From JAUIKM01 sp964445695 (GTDB lineage: Bacteria > Bacteroidota > Ignavibacteria > Kapaibacteriales > UBA7675), in assembly GCA_964445695.1 (NCBI GenBank), contig CAYULF010000022.1:42539-106538 (forward strand): 64,000 nucleotides of DNA. The letters are read 5' to 3'. The notes under the pieces are model-generated. The model had not been told where the DNA came from and did no database searches. It saw only the letters and a program-made list of their open reading frames with translations. The first letter of the stretch is position 1. Each line of letters begins with the position of its first letter. This document shows positions 33,101-41,765 of the stretch, piece by piece. Both the position numbers and the translations under genes were made by a program.

Positions 33101-33613
33101 GTGATTATTCTTGAAACCGAACGCCTGCAACTGCTGCCCGCGGGGCCCGACCACATCCGTGCTATGCTTTCCGGCAGCGCTGCATTCAACCAGGCTTTTG
33201 ACATGACGCTCGTCGATGGTTACCTGGCGTTCCCGGAAGCGCTGTACCCCACGCTGGAAGCGCTCGAAAGCGATCCGGATATCGCGCCCTGGTGGATGTA
33301 CATGATTGTGCACAAGCGCGATCGCGCCGTGGTGGGAACCGCCGGATACAAGGGCCGCCCGCGTAATTACCATGTCGAAGTGGGCTACAGTGTCGCGCCT
33401 TCCTACCAAAACCTCGGCATCGCCACCGAAACGGTCAAGGCCTTGACCTTCAACGCTAAAACACATGAAGATGTCGAGCTGGTGATTGCTCACACGCTGC
33501 CGCAAAGCAGCGCTTCCACGCGCGTGCTGACCAAATGCAGCTTTATCCATACCACGGATATTGACGATCCGGACGACGGACTTGTCTGGCGCTGGGAACA
33601 CCAAAGCAATTGA
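33101..33613 (+). CDS. GNAT-family acetyltransferase (RimJ/RimL-like)
   Basis: 170 residues from a GTG start at 33101; no ATG is suitably placed and IILETERLQLLPAG is the expected beginning of the fold. VGTAGYKGRP, VEVGYSVAPSYQNLGIATE (the acetyl-CoA pyrophosphate loop region, here QNLGIA) and SSASTRVLTKCSF match the acetyltransf_3 subfamily. It probably acetylates an amine on a protein or small molecule; target unknown. It is divergent from mrp across 216 bases and ends in its own terminator. Confidence 0.88.
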   Translation: MIILETERLQLLPAGPDHIRAMLSGSAAFNQAFDMTLVDGYLAFPEALYPTLEALESDPDIAPWWMYMIVHKRDRAVVGTAGYKGRPRNYHVEVGYSVAPSYQNLGIATETVKALTFNAKTHEDVELVIAHTLPQSSASTRVLTKCSFIHTTDIDDPDDGLVWRWEHQSN

Positions 33614-33628
33614 CTTTCCTCTTTTTAG

Positions 33629-33650
33629 CCGCTTTTTGCGGTCTTTTTTG
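33629..33650 (+). terminator. Intrinsic terminator of the GNAT gene
   Basis: CCGC-ttttt-GCGG followed by TCTTTTTT; 15 bases past the stop. The T tract runs into GTTCGTTGGCG, the motif discussed under findings. Confidence 0.75.
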
Positions 33651-33813
33651 TTCGTTGGCGCATCACCGGCCGGAGGACAAAATGCTCGTCTTGGAATCCT
33701 CATTTTTGCATTAAATGCTCTTCGCGGCGCCATGTACCAGCCGTAAGTTTACCCTCGGGGCTGCCGGATACTCCTCTTCCGGCTTAAACTATCATTGTCA
33801 TGAGGGTATAACC

Positions 33814-35103
33814 ATGAAATCAATTTTACAAGTGCGGCGCAGTGTGAATCTGCTGTGTGCCGCTGCATTGCTGTTGCTGGGCGGCGCGGTGCACGCGCAG
33901 GCGCAGTGGACCAACGTCGGAATTTCCGGCTTCGACTCTCCCGTGTACTACGCCACCAGCACGGGCGACGGCCAATTACACGTTCTCGGCTGGAACGGCG
34001 CGACATCTTACCTGGCGTACAGCCCGGATCGCGGCGAGTCCTGGGACGTCATAACAATCGAAAACACATTCATGTTCGGCGTTGAGCAACTGGACAACGG
34101 CCTTCTGCTGGTGTGCGGACACACGCTCACCGAGTCCGCCGGTTTGCTCTTGGTGGGCACGGGGCTGGACGATCTTGAAGGCGACGTCTTCGACGGCGGC
34201 GGGACCGCCTCCTTCGGTTTTTACCGCGTGGAATTCCTGAACGACGATTTCGGCTACATGTGCGGATACGACGGCGCCATTCTCAATACAACGGACGGCG
34301 GCGGCAGCTGGACGCGCGGCGAGACCAACAGCGAGACGACGGTCTTCCGCAACATTACGATCGGCAGCGAACAGGTGGCTCTCTCTGCCGGCGGCGCGTC
34401 CTTCTTCCAGATGACGGAACTGTGGCGCACGACGGACGGCGGCGCGACCTGGTCGATTCTGCACGACTACGGTTCGGCCAACTCGATCACGGAAATTCAG
34501 ATGCTCAATGAAAATACAGCGCTGATGACAGGCAGCGAGGACGGCGTGCAGTATATCCGCGTTTCACAGGACGCCGGACAGACCTGGACGCAGGTGTTTG
34601 AAGATACTGACAACGCCAATCCCGTTTTCTACGATCTGGAAATCGCGTCCAATGGCGTGGGAATTGCCGCCGGCGATGCCGGTGAGTGCGCCGTCACGAG
34701 CGACTTCGGCATGACCTGGCAGAAGCTGCCGCGTCAGACGGCTGTGTCGCTCGGCGGGTGCGCCGTCGACGACAACAACTCCGTTTATATGTTCGGTTCC
34801 GGTGGGGTGGGCTGGCGTTTTGACGCGTCCGTCACGGACGTGGACGACAACACGGCGCACACCGGCGCGACGAAGATTCTGCCGAACCCGCTGACGGAAA
34901 ATGGTCGGCTGCAGACCACTCTTGCGGCCGATGGTCCGGTGCAGGTGCGCATTTTTGACGTCCGCGGCCGGCTTGTAAAGGAACTCGAGAACACAACTCG
35001 CGACTTTGCGCTCGATCACGCGCAGTTCACTCCCGGCATGTACGTTTTTCACGTGCTGCGGGACGGCAAGATCATGGACTCGGGGTCTTTTGCGGTTCGT
35101 TGA
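33814..35103 (+). CDS. T9SS-sorted YCF48/BNR-like propeller protein, paralogue 1
   Basis: 429 residues from ATG 33814, with GAGGG upstream; a 33-codon in-frame extension is rejected. The signal peptide ends at HAQAQ. The body is a beta-propeller of the photosystem-stability/sortilin-like kind: YSPDRGESWDVI, ILNTTDGGGSWTRG, WRTTDGGATWSIL, VSQDAGQTWTQV and TSDFGMTWQKL are the Asp-box blades. The T9SS type A tail begins LPNPLTENGRLQTTL and ends GSFAVR. Likely a surface or released binding protein. Tandem with a diverged copy. Confidence 0.9.
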   Translation: MKSILQVRRSVNLLCAAALLLLGGAVHAQAQWTNVGISGFDSPVYYATSTGDGQLHVLGWNGATSYLAYSPDRGESWDVITIENTFMFGVEQLDNGLLLVCGHTLTESAGLLLVGTGLDDLEGDVFDGGGTASFGFYRVEFLNDDFGYMCGYDGAILNTTDGGGSWTRGETNSETTVFRNITIGSEQVALSAGGASFFQMTELWRTTDGGATWSILHDYGSANSITEIQMLNENTALMTGSEDGVQYIRVSQDAGQTWTQVFEDTDNANPVFYDLEIASNGVGIAAGDAGECAVTSDFGMTWQKLPRQTAVSLGGCAVDDNNSVYMFGSGGVGWRFDASVTDVDDNTAHTGATKILPNPLTENGRLQTTLAADGPVQVRIFDVRGRLVKELENTTRDFALDHAQFTPGMYVFHVLRDGKIMDSGSFAVR

Positions 35104-35143
35104 CTTTTGGACTTCGCGCCCGACGTAACAGCGATTTCAATCG

Positions 35144-35178
35144 ACGGGACCGGACCGTGACGCAGCCGGTCCCGTTGT
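35144..35178 (+). terminator. Intrinsic terminator between the two propeller genes
   Basis: Perfect 10-bp arms ACGGGACCGG and CCGGTCCCGT, followed by TGTTAAC. 40 bases past the stop. Confidence 0.75.
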
Positions 35179-35321
35179 TAACAAAAATGTCTGGACGCAG
35201 TTGGAATTCTCACCTCTTTTTGAGCTGCTGTCGCCCGCGGTACAACTGTGTGGGCAGCTGCCGCTACACTCCCGCGCCACAACCGGCAACCGGAGTTCAG
35301 TACTTATCTGAAAGGATTCCC

Positions 35322-36614
35322 ATGCGCCGCATGACATTGTTAACGCCCGGACCGGCCTTGCTGATTTCCTTAACAGCCTTCTTGTTTGTACCGGCTTCGC
35401 CTGTGAGAGCCCAGTGGGAAGCCGTTAACATTCCGTCATTCAACGAATCAATTCAGGCGGCGGCGGTCGACGCGGCCGGCGGCGTCTACCTGGCCTGCTG
35501 GACGCCCGGCCCTGATTCGTGGTTGGTCTACAGCCCCGACGGCGGCCAAAACTGGCAGACAAATTATGTCGCTTCCCGTTTTCTGCATTCAATTGACGTT
35601 CTTGAGAACGGCGAAGTATTGGTCTCAGGGCGCGACCCCGTCAGCGATGCGGCCGTACTGCTGCGCGGATCGGCAATTAACAATTACGACGAATTCCTGT
35701 TTAACGAAGGGCCCAATGCGGCCTACCTGTATTACCAGGTTAACTTCAGGAACGACCAGGAAGGTTTGCTGGCCGGATACAACGGCCGCGTTCTGCGCAG
35801 CGTCGACGGCGGGGCGACCTGGGAACGCACGAACACCGGCTCGGACGAAATTATCTTTCGCGAAATTAAACACTCCGGCGAAACGGTCGTGCATGCCGCG
35901 GCCGGATTTAATTTCCTGCGCATGACGCGGCTGTGGCGCAGTACGGACGGCGGTGCAAACTGGAGTGAAATGTTTGATCTGGGCGACACAACGGCAATCC
36001 GCAAAATAGCGCCAAGCGGCCCGCAGCAGTTAACAGTTTGCTGTTCTGTGCCCATCACCGGCTACCAGTTTATTCTGTTTTCTGACGACGACGGCGAGTC
36101 CTGGAACACCGCCTGGGAGACGGACGACGGAGAATTCTTCTACGACATGAAATTTGGAGCCGATGGTCGCGGCCTGGCCGTCGCGAGTGGCGGGCAGCTT
36201 CTGGTCAGCGATGACTACGGCCGCTCCTGGCGGCAGGAAAGCAGTCCGATCAGCAGCGATATTACCGCCTGCATCATTGACGAGAGCCGCGGGGTGGAAT
36301 ATGTGTTCGGCGATTTTGGTCTGGTCTACCGCAGGCCGCTCCCGGCCACGTCGGTCGATGCGGTAGTAGAACCGAATGCCGCTCTGGTATGCCCCAACCC
36401 GATCGGGGAGGAGGGCCGGCTGCATTTCGGTCCGCGCGCTGCGGACGGCGGCGAACTGCTCGTTGTCGACATGACGGGCCGCGAAGCGGCGCACATCACA
36501 TCGCATGGGCCGGAATTTGAACTGGCGGCCGCGGCGCTCAGTCCCGGCATCTACTGTTTCCAGTTGCAGCGGGAGGGAGAAATCCTCCAGCGCGGCAGTT
36601 TTGTCGTTGAGTAA
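35322..36614 (+). CDS. T9SS-sorted YCF48/BNR-like propeller protein, paralogue 2
   Basis: 430 residues from ATG 35322, with AAAGGA upstream; the longer open frame from 35100 overlaps the previous gene's terminator and is not used. The signal peptide ends near PVRAQ. Asp-box blades: YSPDGGQNWQTN, LRSVDGGATWERT, WRSTDGGANWSEM, FSDDDGESWNTAW and SDDYGRSWRQE. T9SS type A tail CPNPIGEEGRLHF ... GSFVVE. Similar in length and plan to its upstream neighbour, so a tandem duplication with divergence. Confidence 0.9.
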   Translation: MRRMTLLTPGPALLISLTAFLFVPASPVRAQWEAVNIPSFNESIQAAAVDAAGGVYLACWTPGPDSWLVYSPDGGQNWQTNYVASRFLHSIDVLENGEVLVSGRDPVSDAAVLLRGSAINNYDEFLFNEGPNAAYLYYQVNFRNDQEGLLAGYNGRVLRSVDGGATWERTNTGSDEIIFREIKHSGETVVHAAAGFNFLRMTRLWRSTDGGANWSEMFDLGDTTAIRKIAPSGPQQLTVCCSVPITGYQFILFSDDDGESWNTAWETDDGEFFYDMKFGADGRGLAVASGGQLLVSDDYGRSWRQESSPISSDITACIIDESRGVEYVFGDFGLVYRRPLPATSVDAVVEPNAALVCPNPIGEEGRLHFGPRAADGGELLVVDMTGREAAHITSHGPEFELAAAALSPGIYCFQLQREGEILQRGSFVVE

Positions 36615-36700
36615 AAATCTGTCTCACGTAGTCTGGCGGCGCATCGGTTTCGGCTGGTGCGCCGTCCGGCATTTTCGGCGCGGCGGTGGAAACTTTTTTC

Positions 36701-36727
36701 TAAAGATTCGGTGCAGAACTCCGATCA
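36701..36727 (+). promoter_or_regulatory. Sigma-28 (FliA) promoter of flaA
   Basis: TAAAGATT at 36701-36708, 11 bases, then TCCGATCA at 36720-36727. This is close to the FliA consensus (TAAAGTTT, 11 nt, GCCGATAA). It lies about 90 bases before the flagellin start. Confidence 0.75.
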
Positions 36728-36816
36728 CTGCTGTAGACGGAACATGACGGTGCAGGGAAGCACGGAAGTTCCGCCATGGTTAGATATCGCAAACTTGAGG
36801 TACATGGAGGTACGTC

Positions 36817-37734
36817 ATGCCTAGCGCATTGAGCGGTGGTGCACGCATTCGCACCAATACTCCCGCCGAAAACGCCTTTAACGCTCTGTCAGGCGCCAAC
36901 AACAGCATCGCCCTTCGCCAGCTTCGCTTGTCGACAGGCAAGCGCATCAACGCCGCATCCGATGACGTGGCCGGGTACATTACGTCCCGCGCTCTGTCTT
37001 CGCGTGTCGGCTCGCTGCGTTCCGCGCTTAATGCCGTGGGCGACGCCAAAAACGTAGCGGCTATTGCCCAGGACGGCCTGGACAACATCAACGCCCTGTT
37101 GACGCAGATCAAGGATGCTGCTTCGACGGCGGCTTCGGGCGCGCTCGGAACCGATGAAAAGGTCTCGCTGGCGCAGGCTGCGTCCCGCCTGGTCGATCAG
37201 ATCCAGACGGTCGTTGACTCGACGGTCTTCGGCGGCGAAGAGCTGATCAACGGTTCGTTCAGCAGCAGCTTCGTTATTGGTTTTTCGGCCACCAACTCGC
37301 TGTTGTCGGTCGAGATCGACCTGACGACATCGGGCAACAGTTTCTACTTCGACGTCAACTCGGAAAGCAACACGACCTTCGCCGGTATCACCGGTCTGGA
37401 CCTGTCGTCGTTCAACTCCGTTTCGTCGACCGATCTGGGTGTCTTCGGAACGTCGCAGATTTCGGCCACGCTGACGAGCCTGTCGAACGCGTTGAACAAC
37501 GTGAACCGCACGGCATCGTACATCGGTGGTGTGGTGAACCGCCTGGACTCGCAGGAAACGGCGCTGCAGTCGCAGATTACGAACTACAACGCGGCCATTT
37601 CCCGCATCGAGGATGCGGACGTGGCGCTTGAGCAGCTTGAGCTGATCAAATCGCAGTTCCTGCAGCAGACGTCGATCATCTCGCTGGCACAGGCCAACGC
37701 CAACCCGCAAACCTTCCTGCAGCTGCTGCAGTAA
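36817..37734 (+). CDS. Flagellin, copy 1
   Basis: 305 residues, with GGAGG eight bases before the ATG. The N-terminal D0/D1 region shows LRLSTGKRINAASDDVAGY and AQDGLDNINALLTQIKDAAS; the C-terminal D0/D1 ends with the conserved ISRIEDADVALEQLELIKSQ and FLQLLQ. The segment between is only about 90-100 residues, so the outer D2/D3 domains are reduced. It is the main filament subunit, exported by the flagellar type III system. It is preceded by a sigma-28 promoter and followed by a strong terminator, then a second close copy. Confidence 0.96.
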   Translation: MPSALSGGARIRTNTPAENAFNALSGANNSIALRQLRLSTGKRINAASDDVAGYITSRALSSRVGSLRSALNAVGDAKNVAAIAQDGLDNINALLTQIKDAASTAASGALGTDEKVSLAQAASRLVDQIQTVVDSTVFGGEELINGSFSSSFVIGFSATNSLLSVEIDLTTSGNSFYFDVNSESNTTFAGITGLDLSSFNSVSSTDLGVFGTSQISATLTSLSNALNNVNRTASYIGGVVNRLDSQETALQSQITNYNAAISRIEDADVALEQLELIKSQFLQQTSIISLAQANANPQTFLQLLQ

Positions 37735-37765
37735 GCGACATCGGCGTTCGGGACCGACTGAATAC

Positions 37766-37799
37766 AAAGGCTGTTTCCTGAGGGGGACAGCCTTTTTTT
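37766..37799 (+). terminator. Intrinsic terminator of flagellin copy 1
   Basis: AAAGGCTGT-t-TCC pairs with GGg-GACAGCCTTT, followed by a 7-T tract. Immediately after comes GTTTGTCGGCG. Confidence 0.9.
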
Positions 37800-37917
37800 G
37801 TTTGTCGGCGCGTGTGAAACGCGGAGGTTCTGCGACGGTTCAGGTGCGCTGAACTTCGCTCACACAGCCGGAACGGCGGGCCAAACAAGAAAATTCAAGG
37901 GGGAAGGAAAAAATATC

Positions 37918-37944
37918 TCAAGAATTTGCGGCGGCGTCCGATAC
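37918..37944 (+). promoter_or_regulatory. Sigma-28 promoter of flagellin copy 2, overlapping an inverted repeat
   Basis: TCAAGAAT (37918-37925), 11 bases, TCCGATAC (37937-37944), 67 bases before the start. The -10 half is also the left arm of a 7-bp inverted repeat, TCCGATA-ccac-TATCGGA (37937-37954). Confidence 0.7.
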
Positions 37945-38010
37945 CACTATCGGATTCATACCAGGCAGGATGCCCTTCGTTGAATTTATGGATGAATCGC
38001 GGAGGATAAT

Positions 38011-38925
38011 ATGCCCACTGCAATATCCGGCGGTGGTCGTATTGGAACCAATACGCCTGCCGAAAATGCTTTTAATGCGCTCTCGCGCGCCAATGACAGC
38101 CTTGCCCTGCGCCAGTTGCGCCTCTCGACGGGCAAGCGCATCAACTCAGCCTCTGATGATGTAGCCGGATACATCACGTCGCGTTCGTTGGCCTCACGCG
38201 TCGGGTCGCTGCGAAGCGCACTCAACGCCGTCGGCGACGCCAAAAACGTGGCGGCCATCGCCCAGGATGGTCTCGACAACGTCAACGATTTGTTGACTCA
38301 AATCAAGGACGCAATTTCCTCGGCGGCTTCGGGCGCACTGGGAACGGACGAAAAAGTTTCGCTGGCACAGGCGGCGGCGCGTTTGACCGACCAGATTCAG
38401 ACGGTGGTCGACTCGACGGTGTTCGGCGGCCAGGAGCTGATCAACGGAACGTTCAGCGAAGATTTTGTGATCGGTTTCAGCGCCGACAACTCGCTGATTT
38501 CGCTGTCCTTCGACCTTTCGTCCAGCAACTCGTTCTACGCCGACGTAAGCACGTCCAGCAACACGAGTTTTGCAGGCGTGACGGGACTGGATCTGTCGGC
38601 GCTCAGCTCGGTTGCAAGCTCGGACCTGGGTGTATTTTCGACTTCGCAGATCAGCGCGACGCTGACGAGCATATCGAACGCGCTGGACAACGTGAACAAC
38701 TTTGCGTCGTTTATCGGTGGTATTACAAACCGTCTGACGTCGCAGGAAACGGCCCTTCAGTCGCAGATTACGAACTTCAACGCTGCAATTTCGCGGATTG
38801 AAGATGCGGACGTGGCGCTGGAGCAGCTCGAACTGATCAAGGCGCAGTTTCTGCAGCAGACCTCGATCATCTCGCTGGCGCAGGCGAACCAGAATCCGAA
38901 TACATTCCTGCAGTTGCTCGGTTAA
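38011..38925 (+). CDS. Flagellin, copy 2
   Basis: 304 residues with GGAGGA upstream. It closely matches copy 1 from end to end (LRLSTGKRINSASDDVAGY, AQDGLDNVNDLLTQIKDA, ISRIEDADVALEQLELIKAQ, FLQLLG). It differs most in the central variable part (residues ~150-215). Each copy has its own promoter and terminator, so their ratio in the filament could be set separately. Same short variable domain as copy 1. Confidence 0.96.
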   Translation: MPTAISGGGRIGTNTPAENAFNALSRANDSLALRQLRLSTGKRINSASDDVAGYITSRSLASRVGSLRSALNAVGDAKNVAAIAQDGLDNVNDLLTQIKDAISSAASGALGTDEKVSLAQAAARLTDQIQTVVDSTVFGGQELINGTFSEDFVIGFSADNSLISLSFDLSSSNSFYADVSTSSNTSFAGVTGLDLSALSSVASSDLGVFSTSQISATLTSISNALDNVNNFASFIGGITNRLTSQETALQSQITNFNAAISRIEDADVALEQLELIKAQFLQQTSIISLAQANQNPNTFLQLLG

Positions 38926-38998
38926 TAACCGGATGACGACGGGGCGCGCCGGATTCGCAGGATCGACCGCGCGTGCCGCCAGGCAGTACTAAGATACT

Positions 38999-39037
38999 GA
39001 CGAGGGCGGCGGAGTGATCTGTCCGCCTTCGTCATTA
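38999..39037 (+). terminator. Probable terminator of flagellin copy 2
   Basis: GACGA-g-GGCGG pairs with CCGCC-t-TCGTC around a 13-nt loop, followed by ATTATT. 73 bases past the stop. Confidence 0.65.
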
Positions 39038-39092
39038 TTCAGGGGAACCCGGTTCCTTGGCTCATTCTCACGAAAATAAAGGTACAGGACGT

Positions 39093-39446
39093 ATGACCTC
39101 AGCGCAGCAGGCCGCGGCGCGGCGTGTATACGGAGACGGCGCCTCTGGCAAGGCAGTTTCCGGCTACATGGAACAGGAAGTTCAGCAGTGGAGTGCGGAA
39201 AAGATCATCCTTAAAATGTACGATCTTTTCATCGTTGCCGCGCGTCAGCGCGACATAGCCAAGATGAACAGGGTATTGACTGAATTGATGGCCGCGCTCG
39301 ATTTTGAGTACAAAGACCAGGCGACGCGATTGTACCGCATGTACGAATACTGCCAGAGTTGCATCATGGCCAAGCGCTACGATGAAGCCCTCGGCATTAT
39401 TCGCGATCTGCGCGAGACCTGGGCGGACGCATTTAAACTGAAGTGA
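39093..39446 (+). CDS. fliS: Flagellar export chaperone FliS
   Basis: 117 residues from ATG 39093; a TTG at 39057 would add 12 residues. The helical FliS pattern is visible: KAVSGYMEQEVQQWSAEKIILKMYDLFIVAARQ, then a C-terminal helix hairpin through ALGIIRDLRETWADAF. The typical ASPEKLI segment is WSAEKII here. It binds the flagellin C-terminus in the cytoplasm and stops early polymerisation. It is followed after 7 bases by fliD. Confidence 0.88.
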   Translation: MTSAQQAAARRVYGDGASGKAVSGYMEQEVQQWSAEKIILKMYDLFIVAARQRDIAKMNRVLTELMAALDFEYKDQATRLYRMYEYCQSCIMAKRYDEALGIIRDLRETWADAFKLK

Positions 39447-39453
39447 GGCTGCC

Positions 39454-40884
39454 ATGTCCGATTTGCTTGGAGCCGCCCTCGGCATCACAAATGGTCTGAC
39501 CGACTCGGCTGAACCGCCGGTCAATGCGCTGCTGGACGCGTACCGGCGGACGCAGGCAAAGCCCATTAATGATCTGAATGCGCGCAAGTCGACGCTGGAA
39601 AAGAACCAGGTATATTTCAACTCCCTGCGTTCCAGCCTGGAGAGTCTGACGGACGTGCTGTCCGATTTCAGCAGCAGCAACATCTCGCTGGATAGCTTCG
39701 GCAGCAAAAAAGCAAGCTCATCCGACACGTCGGTCGTGACGGCTTCCGCGGAGGCGGGCGCCTTTTCGGGGCTTACGACTATCAAAGTCAACCGTCTGGC
39801 GACGAACGACATTCTGGTGAGCGACCGCGTGAACGCAACGGATGCGTCCGGTTATGCGGCGGGGACATTTTCCTTCGACCTGACGATCGGTGCAACAACG
39901 CGCACGATAGACGTGACGTTCGACGGAACGGAAGACTTCCAGACGGCGCTGGCAAAAATCGCTGACGCGGTGAATGCGGAGGACGACCTGGATGTTTCGG
40001 CCGGTGTGGTGTTCGACACCTCGTCAACCGTGCGTCTCTCGCTTGCGACCAGTACGGAAGGCGCGGAGAACCGCATTGAATTTACGGATACTGACAGCGT
40101 GCTTTCGCCTCTGGGGCTGGATGCGGCGCTGTTTGCGGATGCGAATAATCGCACAGCGTTCGACGACACATCGGCAGGATACCGCACGTCGGACTCGGAC
40201 GAACTGGACGCCAGTTTTCAGCTCAACGGCATCAATATCACGCGTTCGACAAATGTGATCGACGACGTGGTGGAGGGCCTGACGTTTACGCTGCGCAAGG
40301 CGCAGGATGCCGGTGACGCGGCGATTACGATTACGAGCGAGACGGATCCGGACGGCGTTCGCAACAACCTGAATCCGCTGCTTGAGAAGTACAACAATCT
40401 GCTGGAAGTGCTGAACAATCCCGAAGGCGATACGGGGCGCGACGTTGCACTGCGCTCGCTGCGTTCCTCCATCCGCCAGGCGGCCAGCAGCGAGTTGACA
40501 AGCGGGACGTTCAAGTATCTGTCCGACATCGGCATCACGTTCGATACCGACGGCAAACTGCGCATCTCGGATCTCTCGACTTTGGAAGACGCGGTGGAGC
40601 AGGACGCTCAGGCCGTCGCCGACCTGGTCTCGGCCTTTTCCGACAACATCAACAGCCGACTGGGCAGCTTGCTGGGTGAAGACGGGCTGATCACTGCACG
40701 CAAGGATTCGATCAGCGTGCAGATACGCAATATCGATCGTCGTGTCGATACGCTGGAGAAGCGGGTAGACATTCAGGCCGAGGCGCTGCGCAAGCAGTAC
40801 GAGTCCTATCAACTGATTTACTCGCAGGCCCAGGCACAATTTTCATTGATTTCATCATTCAGTGCCAACAGCACCCTCGCGTAA
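39454..40884 (+). CDS. fliD: Flagellar filament cap / hook-associated protein 2
   Basis: 476 residues. The N-terminal helix region (ALLDAYRRTQAKPINDLNARKSTLEKNQVYFNSL, residues ~27-60) matches FliD's N-terminal domain. The central beta domain includes NRLATNDILVS and an Asn/Asp/Thr-rich part; the C-terminal domain has NNLNPLLEKYNNLLEVLN and the coiled-coil end DRRVDTLEKRVDIQAEALRKQY. It caps the growing filament. Co-directional with fliS, 7 bases away. Confidence 0.92.
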   Translation: MSDLLGAALGITNGLTDSAEPPVNALLDAYRRTQAKPINDLNARKSTLEKNQVYFNSLRSSLESLTDVLSDFSSSNISLDSFGSKKASSSDTSVVTASAEAGAFSGLTTIKVNRLATNDILVSDRVNATDASGYAAGTFSFDLTIGATTRTIDVTFDGTEDFQTALAKIADAVNAEDDLDVSAGVVFDTSSTVRLSLATSTEGAENRIEFTDTDSVLSPLGLDAALFADANNRTAFDDTSAGYRTSDSDELDASFQLNGINITRSTNVIDDVVEGLTFTLRKAQDAGDAAITITSETDPDGVRNNLNPLLEKYNNLLEVLNNPEGDTGRDVALRSLRSSIRQAASSELTSGTFKYLSDIGITFDTDGKLRISDLSTLEDAVEQDAQAVADLVSAFSDNINSRLGSLLGEDGLITARKDSISVQIRNIDRRVDTLEKRVDIQAEALRKQYESYQLIYSQAQAQFSLISSFSANSTLA

Positions 40885-40999
40885 CAGCAATCGGTAATTA
40901 TGAAACAAACTGCGTTGGAACAGGAAAAACGAAACGTTGGATTGATTCGCCAGTAAACGAGTGCTCGGCTCTATTTTTATTGAAAGACGGGAGCGTCTT

Positions 41000-41416
41000 A
41001 TGATAGACAACATCCAGGGAATCTCGCCGCTCGTCGTAACAGCGCTTGATTCCACGCGCAACACCGTCGGCGACGAGAGCGAAGCCGGCAAGCTGAAAAC
41101 AGCGCAGAACGACTCCGGGTCGGTTGATGCGCAGGCGCAAAAAGACAATCGGACCGAATCGCAGCAGAAATCCGTTGAACCGCAGCCGGCCACGACGGAT
41201 TACAGTCAGATCACCGAACGGCTTCAGGAGCTGCTCAGCAATGACACAACCGTGCAGTTTCGATTCGATGAAACGACGCGCCGAATCGTGATGACGGTTG
41301 TCGATGTCAATACGCAGGAAGTGATCCGGCAGATTCCGGCGGAAGAGTCGCTGCGCATAGCAAAATTTATCACTGAAAGTTTCGAGCAGGGCCAGGTGAC
41401 CGATGCCAAAGTCTGA
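41000..41416 (+). CDS. flaG: FlaG family flagellar protein
   Basis: 138 residues from ATG 41000, with GGGAG upstream. After a disordered, Gln/Thr-rich N-terminal half, the last ~60 residues match FlaG: VQFRFDETTRRIVMTVVDV, then EVIRQIPAEESLRIAKF. FlaG is linked to filament length control in several bacteria. It overlaps the next gene by 14 bases. Confidence 0.88.
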   Translation: MIDNIQGISPLVVTALDSTRNTVGDESEAGKLKTAQNDSGSVDAQAQKDNRTESQQKSVEPQPATTDYSQITERLQELLSNDTTVQFRFDETTRRIVMTVVDVNTQEVIRQIPAEESLRIAKFITESFEQGQVTDAKV

Positions 41417-41765
41417 TGCGCAGCATCGCGTTCTGGCCATGTTTGACGCCGCTCAGGTCGTCAGCGAAGAACTTTTTTGTCTGATTGGCAAAAAAAATCC
41501 TCAATTTGTTGAGGAAATTGCCGATAGATATTCCAGGAGGGGTGAAATCCTCCAGGAAATTGACAATTGGCGGCGAGCGCACGCGGACGAATTTGCCGAT
41601 CAGGCCTTTCAGGCCCGATGGCAGGAACGCGCGCACAAACTGGAAGAGTGCGATGCACAGTTGCTGCGGGATTTGCCCGCAATGCGCAAACAGGTGCACG
41701 ACCAGCTCGTCGATCTTAACAAACGCAAATACCTTCTGCTCTATTCAAGGGGGCAATCGACATGA
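41403..41765 (+). CDS. FliT/FlgN-like flagellar chaperone candidate
   Basis: 120 residues, all predicted helical and charged, with no signal peptide. It starts inside the end of flaG and its stop overlaps the following FlgM-like start (ATGA), so it is translated in step with flagellar genes. Size, helical content and position after fliS-fliD-flaG suit a FliT- or FlgN-type chaperone for FliD or hook-associated proteins, but no diagnostic motif was seen. Assignment rests on context. Confidence 0.6.
   Translation: MPKSDAQHRVLAMFDAAQVVSEELFCLIGKKNPQFVEEIADRYSRRGEILQEIDNWRRAHADEFADQAFQARWQERAHKLEECDAQLLRDLPAMRKQVHDQLVDLNKRKYLLLYSRGQST

Noticed and set aside
32885..33733. N-terminal extension of Mrp
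   Set aside because: It runs antisense through the GNAT gene and has no domain features. The family N-terminus begins after the ATG at 32884.
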